A stretch of DNA of 64,000 bases. It comes from Mesorhizobium jarvisii (lineage in GTDB: Bacteria; Pseudomonadota; Alphaproteobacteria; Rhizobiales; Rhizobiaceae). Location of the stretch: positions 248,001-312,000 of the forward strand of contig NZ_QZXA01000004.1 in assembly GCF_003601985.1 (NCBI RefSeq). The letters are read 5' to 3'. Shown here one piece after another: positions 1 through 8,347 of this stretch (position 1 is its first letter; every line of letters starts with the position of its first letter). Below the pieces are notes generated by a model. It was not told where the DNA came from. It saw only the letters and a list, made by a program, of their open reading frames with translations, and ran no database searches. Position numbers and translations under genes: made by a program.

Positions 1-11
1 TGGGAAACCCA

Positions 12-788
12 ATGATCCATTCAAAACGCCATGGCGAGATCCTGCGTCTGCTGCAGGAAGAAGGAACCGTCACCATCGCCAGCCTGGCCGATCGGCTGGG
101 TGTTTCATTGGAAACCGTGCGTCGCGACGTCAAGCCACTCACCAGCGACGGGTCGGTTCTGAAGATGCATGGCGCCATCGGCCTGCCATCCATGGTCGGC
201 GAGGCGCCGTTCGAACGGCGCATGCGCGAGAATGCCGATGCCAAGCGCATCATTGCCCGCATGGTCGCCGCCACCATCCGCGACGGGGAATCGGTCATGC
301 TGGACACCGGCACCACGACCTCATTCCTGGCCCGGGAACTGCTCGGCCACCGGCGCCTGACGGTCGTCACCAACTCTTCCGATATCGCCCGCACGCTAGC
401 CACCATCAACGGCAACAAGGTCTACATGGCCGGCGGCGAATTGCGCAGCGATTCAGGTGCCGCGTTCGGCACTTCGGCCATCGAGTTCGTCAGCCGCTTC
501 TCCGTCAGCCATGCCATCATCTCCACCGGCGCCGTCGATGCGGTGACTGGGGTCATGGACTACGATCTGGAAGAGGCCGAATTCGCCCGCATGGTGCTGT
601 CGCGTGGCCAGCGTTCGCTCGTCATCACCGACCACACCAAGTTCGGCCGCCAGGGCCTGGTCCAGGTCTGTGGCTTCGACGGCTTTTCCGAACTCGCCAC
701 CGACCGTTCGCCGCCGCACGACATAGCCGCGGCGCTGGCGCAGGCCGGCGCGCGGCTCAGCATCGCCGGCGGCGAAGCCGGATTTTAG
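12..788 (+). CDS. DeoR/GlpR-family transcriptional regulator
   Basis: Complete 258-residue DNA-binding regulator. Residues ~1-57 form the DeoR winged helix-turn-helix (start HSKRHGEILRLLQEEG, recognition helix around LGVSLETVRRDV). Residues ~75-235 form the DeoR C-terminal sensor domain, with the DTGTTTSFLA phosphate-loop-like motif near 97 and the ITDHTKFGR segment near 205. Family members usually bind a sugar phosphate and repress a sugar or polyol operon. The target genes are not in view: only 11 bases precede the start, and the downstream gene is convergent, with the two stop codons overlapping. The effector cannot be told from sequence. Confidence 0.93.
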   Translation: MIHSKRHGEILRLLQEEGTVTIASLADRLGVSLETVRRDVKPLTSDGSVLKMHGAIGLPSMVGEAPFERRMRENADAKRIIARMVAATIRDGESVMLDTGTTTSFLARELLGHRRLTVVTNSSDIARTLATINGNKVYMAGGELRSDSGAAFGTSAIEFVSRFSVSHAIISTGAVDAVTGVMDYDLEEAEFARMVLSRGQRSLVITDHTKFGRQGLVQVCGFDGFSELATDRSPPHDIAAALAQAGARLSIAGGEAGF

Positions 789-1684
789 CCGAACACCAGC
801 GACTGGTGGGCGCATACGCCGGCAAAAGTCCCGCCCGATACAGCGAAGGCGATGTTGTGCATCGCGCGTGCTGCGTCTCCGGCGGCATAGACGCCGGGAA
901 TTGTCGTCTGCTGCCGGTCATCGACAGATATCATCGGGCCGAGCAGGCCGTCCTTGAGGCCGCAGCCGAGTTGCTCGGCCAGCGGGCTCGTCATCGTGTT
1001 GCGCGGCGCGGTGAACATCGCCCTGACGCCGGCCGTCCGGCCGCCGTCGAGGTGGACGATCAAACCGCCGGAGCTGTCTTCCCTGAGTTCGCTGACGGTC
1101 GCGGGTTCGAACCTGACTTTCTTGCCATCCAAAGCGAGCATCTGCTCGGCGTCAGGCTCGATCTGGCCGTTTCCGAACAGCGTGACGTCGCCCCAATCGG
1201 CGATCAGCTGCGCCTGATGCATGGACATCGGGCCGGTCGCGAGCACGCCAAGCTGCCCGCCGGAGACCTCGTAGCCGTGGCAATAGGGGCAGTGCAACAC
1301 GGTCTTGCCCCATTGCTCGGCAAGCCCGTGAACCTCCGGCAGGATGTCGCGCACGCCGGTGGCCAGCACCAGCCGCGCCGCGCCGAATGTCTCGCCGTCA
1401 TCGGTGGTGATCTCGAAATCGCTGCTGCTGTTGGCGACGGCTCTGTCCGCACGGGCATCGACAAGTCTGGCTGTGGGATAGGCCAGCAATTGCCGCCTTG
1501 CATCGTCGAGGATGGCGCCTGGCGTGCGCCCGTCCTGGCCGAGAAAGCCATGCGAATGCGCGGCGAAACGGTTGCGCGGCTGGCCGGCGTCGATCACCAG
1601 CACGTTGCGCCGCGCCCGCGCCGCCTGGGTGGCGGCGGACAGGCCGGCAAAGCTGCCGCCGATGACGGCGAGATCATACTGCAT
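785..1684 (-). CDS. NAD(P)/FAD-dependent oxidoreductase, thioredoxin-reductase-like
   Basis: Flavoprotein of 299 residues resembling low-molecular-weight thioredoxin reductase. An FAD-binding GGSFAG motif lies at ~9-14, a redox CPYC pair at Cys132/Cys135 inside HCPYCHGYE, and a C-terminal GVYAAGDAA FAD motif near 270. The HCPYC context is typical of thioredoxin-reductase-like proteins that are not the main TrxB. The start at 1684 is chosen over an ATG at 1708 because GGAG precedes it at suitable spacing; it overlaps the end of the upstream Rrf2 gene by 11 bases, so the two are probably translationally coupled. The physiological substrate is unknown. Confidence 0.9.
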   Translation of the reverse strand: MQYDLAVIGGSFAGLSAATQAARARRNVLVIDAGQPRNRFAAHSHGFLGQDGRTPGAILDDARRQLLAYPTARLVDARADRAVANSSSDFEITTDDGETFGAARLVLATGVRDILPEVHGLAEQWGKTVLHCPYCHGYEVSGGQLGVLATGPMSMHQAQLIADWGDVTLFGNGQIEPDAEQMLALDGKKVRFEPATVSELREDSSGGLIVHLDGGRTAGVRAMFTAPRNTMTSPLAEQLGCGLKDGLLGPMISVDDRQQTTIPGVYAAGDAARAMHNIAFAVSGGTFAGVCAHQSLVFG

Positions 1685-2123
1685 GGCTGGAGACTCCGAT
1701 GAGGTCATAACGGCGGCGGAAATCGGCGGTCAGGTCGGCCAGCGTGATGCGGCTTAGCTTCTCCGCCAGCAGCTTTTCGGCCGCAACGCGAAAATCGTCG
1801 AGCACGGCGATCACCGCTTGTTCGACAAGGCAGCCCGGGCTTTCCGGCGCGGTGCTGAACGGCAGCAGCGTCTCGCCAAGCGCGGTGCTGATCTCGGCCA
1901 GCGAGATGTTTTCGGGCGCGCGCCCGAGCAGCCAGCCGCCACCATGCCCGCGCGACGAGGTGACGATGCCGGCGTCTCGCAAGCCGGCGATGGTGCGACG
2001 CACCACCACCGGATTGGTGTGGATGAAGGTGGCAAGCTGCTCGGAGGTAAGCGCGTGCTCTGGCTTCTCGGCCATGTGGACGAGAATGTGCAAGGTGGAG
2101 GACAGTCGGCTGTTGCGTTTCAT
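1674..2123 (-). CDS. Rrf2-family transcriptional regulator
   Basis: Rrf2 winged-HTH regulator of 149 residues (N-terminus MKRNSRLSSTLHILVHMAEK, then HTH with LTSEQLATFIHTNPVVVRRTI). It has a single cysteine (in ESPGCLVEQ, ~105), so it lacks the three-cysteine Fe-S site of IscR/NsrR and looks like the cluster-free YwnA type. It precedes and overlaps the thioredoxin-reductase-like gene, which it probably controls. A perfect GTAACT-N5-AGTTAC inverted repeat sits immediately upstream of its start codon and is the likely autoregulatory operator. Confidence 0.9.
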   Translation of the reverse strand: MKRNSRLSSTLHILVHMAEKPEHALTSEQLATFIHTNPVVVRRTIAGLRDAGIVTSSRGHGGGWLLGRAPENISLAEISTALGETLLPFSTAPESPGCLVEQAVIAVLDDFRVAAEKLLAEKLSRITLADLTADFRRRYDLIGVSSHAV

Positions 2124-2140
2124 GTAACTTATTTAGTTAC
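2124..2140. promoter_or_regulatory. Palindromic operator candidate of the Rrf2 gene
   Basis: Perfect inverted repeat GTAACT-TATTT-AGTTAC directly abutting the Rrf2 start codon (reverse-strand gene starting at 2123). Its position would block transcription or translation initiation, as expected for autorepression. That the Rrf2 protein binds here is an inference. Confidence 0.55.
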
Positions 2141-2191
2141 GATTTCAAAGATGTCAAACACGCCAACGCAATTTTGTCGTTTAGGGCAGTG

Positions 2192-3553
2192 CTATGCCGG
2201 CAAGGCGCGAAAACTCATCCGGAAGCGGGCGCCGCTCGGCTTGCCGTCGAGAATCTCGATGCGCCCGCCATGCAACTGCATGATTTCCTGCACCAGGTTG
2301 AGCCCGAGCCCGGCGCCGTGATCCTGCGGGCGCAGCCGGTAGAAGGGCTCGAAAATGCGTTCGCGCTCGGCTGGCGGTACGCCGTCGCCTTCGTCCCGCA
2401 CCTCGATGACGGCCGGAGCTGTGACACTGACGGTGATCTTGCCGGCGCGCCCGCCGTGCTCGATGGCGTTCTGGACGATGTTGGTCACGGCGCGCTCGAT
2501 CGCGGTGCGGTCGCCGGTGGCGAAAACCGCTTCCGGTTCCGGCTCGAACGACATCTCGTATCCGGCCGAAAACGCCATCGGCGCGAGGTCGACGATGACG
2601 CCGCGCGCGATCGCCACGAGATCGACTTTATCGAACGGTGATGTCTGCCGGTCGAGGCGTTGCAGGTCGAGCAACTGGTCGGTCAGCGTCGAAAGCCGCG
2701 CTGCGTCCTGCAGCAGCCGGGCTCGCTCCGGTGTCGCCGGCAGCGAGGCCAGGCGCGTGTTGAGGATGGCGACCGGCGTTCGGAGTTCATGGGCGGCGTC
2801 GGTCAGGAAGCGCTTGTGGCGCTCGTAGCCCTTGTCCAGGCGTGCAAGGGCGGCGTTCACCGCCTTGACCAGCGGCGTGACTTCCTTTGGCACATCCTCC
2901 AGCGGCAGCTGTACGCCGCGCTGGTCGATGTCGATGCGTTCGGCCTCGGCGGCGGCATGGCCAAGGCCCGATAGCGCGCCGCGCACCACCCACGGCGTCG
3001 CGAACAGCGTGGCCAGCGCCATGAGGCCGGCGAGCGGCAATATGCCTTGCAGGAAGAATTGCGGCGCCTGTCCGAGCAGGCGCAGCAGCGAAAGCCCGCC
3101 CTTGGTGCCGGTGAATATCTGGAGGTTGCCCGCGGCCGTTTCGGTCCAGCGGATCTTTGCATCCGGTGGCGCGCTCTCGCCGATGGAATGGTCGATACGC
3201 GCGTCGCTGATCGTGTCCAGCAGCCCGGCGAAAGGCTGGAAAATGGCCGGCACCGTGCCTTCCTGCAACCGCTGCCCCTGCTTGTCGCGGATGATGAACC
3301 AAAGGTCGGGAACATCGGATCGCAGTTTCGCCAGGTCCGAAGTCTCGCGCAGCACAAGCTTGCCGCCCGCATCGCGCGCCACGGCATCCGCCAGCACGTC
3401 CATCGTGCCGTCCTCATAGTCGTGCGGAATGAGGCCGGTGGCGAGCAACGCGCCGAGAATACCGACGATGATCAGCGTCAGCATCGCGCATTGCAGCAAG
3501 GCGATGCGCAGCACCAGGCTCCATTTGAGCGAACGCGGCCGCTTGATACTCAT
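2192..3553 (-). CDS. Two-component sensor histidine kinase
   Basis: Membrane sensor kinase of 453 residues. TM1 lies at ~14-40, a ~125-residue periplasmic sensor at 42-167, TM2 at ~168-190, then a HAMP-like linker (GALSGLGHAAAEAERID). The H-box FLTDAAHELRTP carries phospho-acceptor His255. The N-box NIVQNAIEHG, G1 DEGDGVPP and G2 GAGLGL of the HATPase domain are intact. Ten bases separate it from the upstream response-regulator gene, so the two form one operon. The signal is unknown; the divergent neighbours (PmtA-like and DedA genes) hint at the envelope, but this is only context. Confidence 0.93.
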   Translation of the reverse strand: MSIKRPRSLKWSLVLRIALLQCAMLTLIIVGILGALLATGLIPHDYEDGTMDVLADAVARDAGGKLVLRETSDLAKLRSDVPDLWFIIRDKQGQRLQEGTVPAIFQPFAGLLDTISDARIDHSIGESAPPDAKIRWTETAAGNLQIFTGTKGGLSLLRLLGQAPQFFLQGILPLAGLMALATLFATPWVVRGALSGLGHAAAEAERIDIDQRGVQLPLEDVPKEVTPLVKAVNAALARLDKGYERHKRFLTDAAHELRTPVAILNTRLASLPATPERARLLQDAARLSTLTDQLLDLQRLDRQTSPFDKVDLVAIARGVIVDLAPMAFSAGYEMSFEPEPEAVFATGDRTAIERAVTNIVQNAIEHGGRAGKITVSVTAPAVIEVRDEGDGVPPAERERIFEPFYRLRPQDHGAGLGLNLVQEIMQLHGGRIEILDGKPSGARFRMSFRALPA

Positions 3554-3563
3554 CGCTTGAGGG

Positions 3564-4238
3564 TCACGTCGTTTCGCGCAGGAGATAGCCGACGCCGCGA
3601 ATGCCGTTGATCGTCACCCCGGCATCGGCGTCGGCGAGCTTGCGGCGCAGGCGTGAGACATGGGTGTCGAGTGCATTGGACTGGATCTCGTCGTCGAGCC
3701 CGAACACCGCTTCCATCAGCGCCTCGCGCTGCACCATGCGCCCGGTGCGCCGCATCAGCGCCTCCAAGACCAGCAGTTCGCGGCGCGGCAGGCTGAGCGG
3801 CTCGCCGCGGATCGCAGCCTCGCGATGTCCGACATCGAGCACCAGATGGCCGGCGCGGATGAATTGCGACTGCAGCGGCGCCGGCCGCCTGAGCAATGCG
3901 CGCAAGCGGGCCAGCAATTCCTCGAAGGCGAACGGCTTTGCCAGATAGTCGTCCGCGCCCATGTCCAGCCCATCGACCTTGTCGGACGTGTCGCCCTTGG
4001 CCGTCAGCACCAGCACGGGCGTGGTGTTCGCCGCCGAGCGCAATCTCGGCACCAGCGACAGCCCGTCGCCGTCCGGCAACTGGCGGTCGAGCAGGATGGC
4101 GTCGTAGCTGTCGACGGCAACGAAGCCTTCCGCCTCAAGCAACGTGCCGGCGTGATCGACCACCATGTCGTGGCGCTTCAGCGCGGCACGCAGTGCCGAG
4201 ACCATTTCGGGCTCGTCTTCGACCAGCAAGATACGCAT
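3564..4238 (-). CDS. OmpR/PhoB-family response regulator
   Basis: Response regulator of 224 residues. The receiver domain is ~1-115, with acidic residues in LLVEDEPEM, phospho-acceptor Asp51 (AILLDRQLPDGDG) and the conserved Lys in VLTAKGD. The C-terminal winged helix (LSLPRRELLVLEAL ... VSRLRRKL) is a DNA-binding OmpR domain. The start at 4238 is set by a GGGGAG ribosome-binding site; an upstream in-frame extension is Cys/Arg-rich and not protein-like. It is the partner of the kinase encoded just downstream. Confidence 0.94.
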   Translation of the reverse strand: MRILLVEDEPEMVSALRAALKRHDMVVDHAGTLLEAEGFVAVDSYDAILLDRQLPDGDGLSLVPRLRSAANTTPVLVLTAKGDTSDKVDGLDMGADDYLAKPFAFEELLARLRALLRRPAPLQSQFIRAGHLVLDVGHREAAIRGEPLSLPRRELLVLEALMRRTGRMVQREALMEAVFGLDDEIQSNALDTHVSRLRRKLADADAGVTINGIRGVGYLLRETT

Positions 4239-4529
4239 CCACACTCCCCGGCAACGTGCACACCGCATCGGGCGCTACCGCGCCAACATTGCGTGGACAT
4301 GGCAAAGCCGAATGGCCGGCGGCCGGCAAGTTCTTTCTTTGCGTCCAAGCTATTGCGCAATGTCTATGCAATCCAGCCACGGCAAACAGCGCCGGTCGGC
4401 AGGAACCGCCCATGCCGGCGTCAAGGCGTCGGGCTCGACGATGCAACAGGTTCGGGTCCGACGCCGAAACGAAATCAAGCCGCCGCGCCAAATTGGTTGG
4501 CGTACTTTTGTCCGGGATTGAGGTTGCTT
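4239..4529. other. Divergent intergenic region, no gene seen
   Basis: About 290 bases between the two-component operon (leftward) and the PmtA-like/DedA pair (rightward). Open frames here are shadows without ribosome-binding sites. A 10-bp palindrome ATTGCGCAAT lies at 4352-4361. The region should hold promoters for both directions, but I could not assign clear -35/-10 boxes. Confidence 0.4.
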
Positions 4530-5129
4530 ATGCCTGCACATGATGCCCTGTCTTTTCTCATGGCGTGGACCGTGGCGCCGTTCAGGATCGGCTCCGTCAC
4601 ACCGTCCAGTTCCAGCCTGGCGGCCTTGATGACAAGCGATATCGGTCCCGAGACCGGCCCCGTGTTGGAACTTGGCCCGGGAACCGGCCCGTTCACACGG
4701 GCGCTGCTGTCACGCGGGGTGCGGGAAGAGGATCTGACGCTGATCGAGTCCGATCCGGATTTTGCGGCACTTCTCATGCGTCGCTTTCCCGCCGCCCGGA
4801 TTTTCGAGATGGATGCCGTCGGCCTGCGCCATCTGTCGCTATTTCCTAGGCCGGTGGCAGGTGCCGCCATCAGCGGCCTGCCCTTCCGCCTGATTTCGCC
4901 GAACAAGACGCCTGCTATTCTCGAAGGTGTTTTCGCAAACCTTCGCCCGGGCGGGGCGCTCTACCAGTTCACGCTCGGCCGGCGCTGCCCGTTCGATCAG
5001 TCGCTGCTCGACCGGCTAGATCTCGAAGTCGCGCGGGTCGGCCATACCTTTCGCAATTTCCCGCCGGCGACGGTCTACCGCGTCGCCAGGATCAAGACGC
5101 TCGGGACCTATGACTGGCGCTTCGCATGA
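4530..5129 (+). CDS. Class I SAM-dependent methyltransferase, phospholipid N-methyltransferase (PmtA)-like
   Basis: Methyltransferase of 199 residues. The N-terminal FRIGSVTPSS segment and SAM motif I VLELGPGTG (~45-53), followed by the acidic IESDPDF, match the PmtA/KsgA-like family that methylates phosphatidylethanolamine toward phosphatidylcholine in rhizobia. The open frame extends far upstream but that stretch is antisense to the response regulator; the ATG at 4530 gives a family-like N-terminus. Its stop overlaps the DedA start (ATGA), implying coupled translation. An rRNA adenine-dimethylase-like role is possible; the lipid role is favoured by the start motif and the DedA partner. Confidence 0.75.
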   Translation: MPAHDALSFLMAWTVAPFRIGSVTPSSSSLAALMTSDIGPETGPVLELGPGTGPFTRALLSRGVREEDLTLIESDPDFAALLMRRFPAARIFEMDAVGLRHLSLFPRPVAGAAISGLPFRLISPNKTPAILEGVFANLRPGGALYQFTLGRRCPFDQSLLDRLDLEVARVGHTFRNFPPATVYRVARIKTLGTYDWRFA

Positions 5130-5743
5130 CGGGTCCGTTGTCGGCCATTCTCGGCTTCGGCCTGTTCGGCGTCTTCTGCCTCGCCTTCACCGAGAAGATC
5201 CTCCCGGTCCCGCCCTCGCATGTGCTGCTGCTGTTCCTCGGCATGACGGCGGCGCCGGACAGTTCGATGCTGGCGATCCTGCTGGCGGAGACGACGGTTG
5301 CCTCCTTCGCCGGCTGCCTTGTCTGGTATGGGGTTGGCCGCCGGATCGGATTCGACCGTGCCGACCGGCTGATCGAACGGGTCGGCAGATATGTCTTCCT
5401 GCGCCCGGCAACCTACCGCAAGCTCGGCCAGGCCTATCGCCGCAATCATGTCCGGGTGTCCCTGCTGGCGCAGTTCATCCCGACGGTGCGCAACTATCTG
5501 CCGATCGCGGCGGGCGCGCTTTGTCTGCCGGCGCTGCCCTTCGCGATGGCGACGCTGCTGGGCGCCACAATCTGGAATGCTGGCTTCCTCCTGACCGGCT
5601 ACCTCTTGCGCGGCAGCGGCCAGGATTCCTTCACGGTGGGCTTGCGCATCATCGTCATTGTCGTGGCGCTGGAGACGGTCTTCATGCTTGCATTGCGCTA
5701 TGGCCCCGCATGGCGGCGGCGCATCAGGCTGGCGCTCGGCTGA
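5126..5743 (+). CDS. DedA-family (VTT-domain) membrane protein
   Basis: Polytopic inner-membrane protein of 205 residues. It carries the DedA signatures: a re-entrant-loop region with FTEKILPVPPSHVLLLF near the N-terminus and QFIPTVRNYLPIAAGA near 118-133 (the conserved Arg-containing loop). DedA proteins are linked to lipid transbilayer movement and membrane homeostasis. The start codon overlaps the stop of the PmtA-like methyltransferase, so the two products are likely made together; a joint role in phospholipid handling is an inference. Confidence 0.88.
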   Translation: MTGPLSAILGFGLFGVFCLAFTEKILPVPPSHVLLLFLGMTAAPDSSMLAILLAETTVASFAGCLVWYGVGRRIGFDRADRLIERVGRYVFLRPATYRKLGQAYRRNHVRVSLLAQFIPTVRNYLPIAAGALCLPALPFAMATLLGATIWNAGFLLTGYLLRGSGQDSFTVGLRIIVIVVALETVFMLALRYGPAWRRRIRLALG

Positions 5744-5817
5744 GCACCAGTCTCCGGTCATGGGATAAGTTCCGCCATCGGCTTTCCTTCGCCCGGCCGC
5801 CGGTGTTTAGTCCGGCC

Positions 5818-6723
5818 ATGGCCTTCACCATCCGCCAGCTGCAGTTCTTCATCGCCGTCGCCGAACAAGGCACGGTGTCGGGCGCCGCACAAAACCTCTC
5901 CATCTCGCAATCGTCCGTCACCGAAGCGATCAAGGAGCTCGAAAGCGATCTCGGCGTCGAATTGTTCGAGCGCCATCCGCGCGGCCTCAACATCACCCAT
6001 AAGGGCCACCAGTTCCTGCGCCACGCGACCAAGATCCTTGCTGACGTGTCCGACGCCCGCCGCTCTTTTTCCGGCGAACAGGCGGTGGCGGGAGGGCGGC
6101 TGCAGCTTGGCGTCACCTCGCTGGTCGCCGGCTATGTGCTGTCGGATCTGCTTGCCCGCTACCGCCGCGCCTATCCGGGCGTCGAGGTCTCGGCCATCGA
6201 GGACAATGGCGACTACCTCGAACATCTCTTGATCGGCGGGAAGCTGGATATCGCCGTGATGGTGACGTCCAACTTGCGCGACCGCACGGCGCTGCAGTCG
6301 GAAATCCTCGAAGTCTCGGCCTATCGGCTGTGGCTGCCGCTCGGCCACCCGCTCGCCGGCGCCGACATCATCGGCATTGGCGACATAGCCGGCGAGACGC
6401 TGATCATGCTCACCGTCGACGAGATCGAGGAAAACACGGGAAAGCTGCTGGCGGCGATCGGCGCCAAGCCGCATGTCGCCTTCCGCACCCGTTCGGTGGA
6501 AGCGGTGCGCAGCCTGGTCGCCACCGGTGCCGGCGTGGCGCTGCTGCCCGACCTTGTCTACCGGCCATGGTCGCTCGAAGGCGACCGCATCGAATCACGC
6601 GATATTTCCGGCTCCTTGCCGGTGGTGCAGGTCGGCATGGTCTGGCGGCGGGGCTCCAGCCTGCCGCAGGCGGCGCGCGATTTCATCGGACTTGCCCAGT
6701 CGCAGCGCACGGTCCGCCGCTAG
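5818..6723 (+). CDS. LysR-family transcriptional regulator
   Basis: Regulator of 301 residues. The N-terminal HTH (~1-60: MAFTIRQLQFFIAVAEQGTV, then NLSISQSSVTEAIKELE) is followed by a periplasmic-binding-protein-like effector domain (~90-295). The start at 5818 gives the canonical LysR N-terminus; the longer open frame upstream is a shadow of the DedA gene. The next gene is convergent and no target is adjacent downstream; regulation of the DedA/methyltransferase pair upstream is possible but unsupported. The effector is unknown. Confidence 0.92.
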   Translation: MAFTIRQLQFFIAVAEQGTVSGAAQNLSISQSSVTEAIKELESDLGVELFERHPRGLNITHKGHQFLRHATKILADVSDARRSFSGEQAVAGGRLQLGVTSLVAGYVLSDLLARYRRAYPGVEVSAIEDNGDYLEHLLIGGKLDIAVMVTSNLRDRTALQSEILEVSAYRLWLPLGHPLAGADIIGIGDIAGETLIMLTVDEIEENTGKLLAAIGAKPHVAFRTRSVEAVRSLVATGAGVALLPDLVYRPWSLEGDRIESRDISGSLPVVQVGMVWRRGSSLPQAARDFIGLAQSQRTVRR

Positions 6724-6729
6724 CATGGC

Positions 6730-7211
6730 CTACTCCAGGCGAACGTCGCCAGTCTCGCGCTTGCGCCTTGTGACGGAAACCGCCTCCGCCCTGAACGGCG
6801 CGAGCGGAGCAACCTCGAAGCGGCCGGCGCCCGCAAGCCTGACGGCGCGGCGGAAAGTCGGGCACTCCATCGGCCGGGCGGCCGGACATTTAGCGGCGTG
6901 ACGCAAAGCCTCTCGGATCGCCCTCAGGCGCTGGATGATTTGGTCCAGTTCGTTCGCCTTGGCATCGAGGCGCCCTCGATCCATTTTCGGCAGGCCGTCG
7001 GGCGTCAGCATCGAGGAAATCTCGTCCAGTGTGAATCCACCGGCGCGTCCGAGCGCGATCAAGGCGAGCCGGTCCAGGACGGCAGGGTCGAACAGGCGGC
7101 GTTGGCCGCGACGGCCGATCGAGGCGACGAGGCCCTTCTCCTCGTAGTAGCGAAGTGTGAGGCGGGCACGCCGGTGAGGCGCGACACCTCGGCAATGTCC
7201 ACGTCTTTCAT
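6730..7211 (-). pseudogene. MerR-family regulator interrupted by a -1 frameshift
   Basis: An ATG at 7211 opens MKDVDIAEVSRLTGVPAS, the typical start of a MerR HTH. At about 7158 the frame must shift by one base to continue with TLRYYEEKGLVASIGRRGQ, the invariant MerR segment. One missing base in GCCTC-ACACTT explains the break. Restored, the product would be ~160 residues, with the HTH, a dimerisation helix (LDAKANELDQIIQRLRAIRE) and a Cys pair (AKCP, MECPTF) near the C-terminus. It is divergent from a methyltransferase whose promoter has MerR-type architecture. It could be a genuine recent mutation or a single-base sequence error. Confidence 0.85.
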
Positions 7212-7213
7212 GC

Positions 7214-7244
7214 TTGACCTCAAGTCGGCTTGAACTCGTAGAGT
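7214..7244 (+). promoter_or_regulatory. MerR-type promoter with 19-bp spacer and operator dyad
   Basis: TTGACC (7214-7219) and TAGAGT (7239-7244) are separated by 19 bases, the over-long spacer characteristic of promoters activated by MerR proteins through DNA untwisting. Inside the spacer lies the inverted repeat TCAAG-N4-CTTGA (7220-7233). It would drive the rightward methyltransferase and overlaps the upstream edge of the frameshifted MerR gene. Confidence 0.65.
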
Positions 7245-7287
7245 GCTCGCGACGATCGGTTAGAGCAACATGAAAGCGAGGTCCGTT

Positions 7288-8133
7288 ATGCCGCAATCCG
7301 CGCCGCCAAACACACGCCAAGCCGCGCTCTGGAACGATGTCAGCGGAAAGGCCTGGGTCGAGATGCAGCCGATCCTCGACGAGATACTGGCGCCGTTCGA
7401 GCGGCTGGTGGTCGATGCCGGCTATCCCAGGGAAGGGAGCAATGTCCTGGACATCGGCTGCGGTGCCGGCGCCACGACTCTGGCGATGGCGCGCCGCGTG
7501 GGCAACGACGGAAATTGTGTGGGGCTAGACATCTCGCAGCCGCTTGTCGCCCTGGCGACGGAGCGCACGAAGCTGGGAGGGGTAGCAAACGCAAGTTTTG
7601 AAGTGGGCGATGCCCAGACATATGCGTTCGAATCCGGGCATTTCGACGCTGTAATCTCCCGCTTCGGTGTCATGTTCTTCGATGATCCCATGGCCGCGTT
7701 CACCAACATAAGAAAGGCCGTGAGGCGCCGTGGCAAACTCGCCTTTGTTGCCTGGCGCAGTCCGCTCGAGAATGATTTCATGACGACCGCCGTGCGAGCG
7801 GCTGCGCCTTTCCTGCCGCCTGCACCGGCGCCAGACCCCGATGCGCCGGGTCAGTTTGCCTTTGCCGACGGCGCCAAGGTGAAGCGGATCCTGGAAGCGA
7901 GCGGCTGGGCTTCGATCGAAGTCGAACAGGCGGACGTCCCGTGTCGGATCGCCCAACGCGATCTGATGGCGTATGCCACCCGGCTAGGGCCGCTCGGCGC
8001 CGCGCTGCGCGAGGTTGACCGGGCAACGGCCGAAAAAATCACCACGGTGTTACCGGCTGCGTTCGCGCCTTTCGTTAAGGACGGTGAGGCTCGCTTTAAC
8101 GCCGCTTGCTGGCTGGTGACCGCGCATGCTTGA
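7288..8133 (+). CDS. Class I SAM-dependent methyltransferase
   Basis: Cytoplasmic methyltransferase of 281 residues. SAM motif I is VLDIGCGAGATTLAMA (~50-65), with the acidic GLDISQP afterwards and the motif IV-like ISRFGVMFFDDP at ~130, as in the UbiE/ubiquinone-biosynthesis-like Methyltransf_11/25 families. The start at 7288 is chosen over an ATG at 7270 because GAGG precedes it at about seven bases. The substrate is not deducible. It lies behind a MerR-type promoter and next to the frameshifted MerR gene, so its induction may be lost in this strain. Confidence 0.85.
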   Translation: MPQSAPPNTRQAALWNDVSGKAWVEMQPILDEILAPFERLVVDAGYPREGSNVLDIGCGAGATTLAMARRVGNDGNCVGLDISQPLVALATERTKLGGVANASFEVGDAQTYAFESGHFDAVISRFGVMFFDDPMAAFTNIRKAVRRRGKLAFVAWRSPLENDFMTTAVRAAAPFLPPAPAPDPDAPGQFAFADGAKVKRILEASGWASIEVEQADVPCRIAQRDLMAYATRLGPLGAALREVDRATAEKITTVLPAAFAPFVKDGEARFNAACWLVTAHA

Positions 8134-8146
8134 GGCGGTGGCTGTC

Positions 8147-8163
8147 TATCGGAAAAACCGATA
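8147..8163. terminator. Small hairpin after the methyltransferase gene
   Basis: Perfect six-base stem TATCGG / CCGATA with an AAAAA loop, 13 bases after the methyltransferase stop. There is no T-run, so factor-independent termination is uncertain. A second short repeat, AAACCG-GAG-CGGTTT, lies at 8302-8316 just before ydcS. Confidence 0.3.
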
Positions 8164-8347
8164 TCGTCGTTCTGATAAATGAATTTGCGAAACCGGAATT
8201 TTCCAAGCACGTTCGGTTTCAGGGACCAAAGCCGCCAGCAGAGCGGCATCAAGTCCACAGGACGAACTGATATGTTTTTCAGTCCGCGCGTGATCTGGCG
8301 AAAACCGGAGCGGTTTCGGGGCCATGCGCCAAAATGGGAGATCGATG

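Noticed and set aside
4352..4361. ATTGCGCAAT palindrome as an operator
   Set aside because: Only ten bases, no second half-site and no link to a regulator; expected often by chance in 64 kb.
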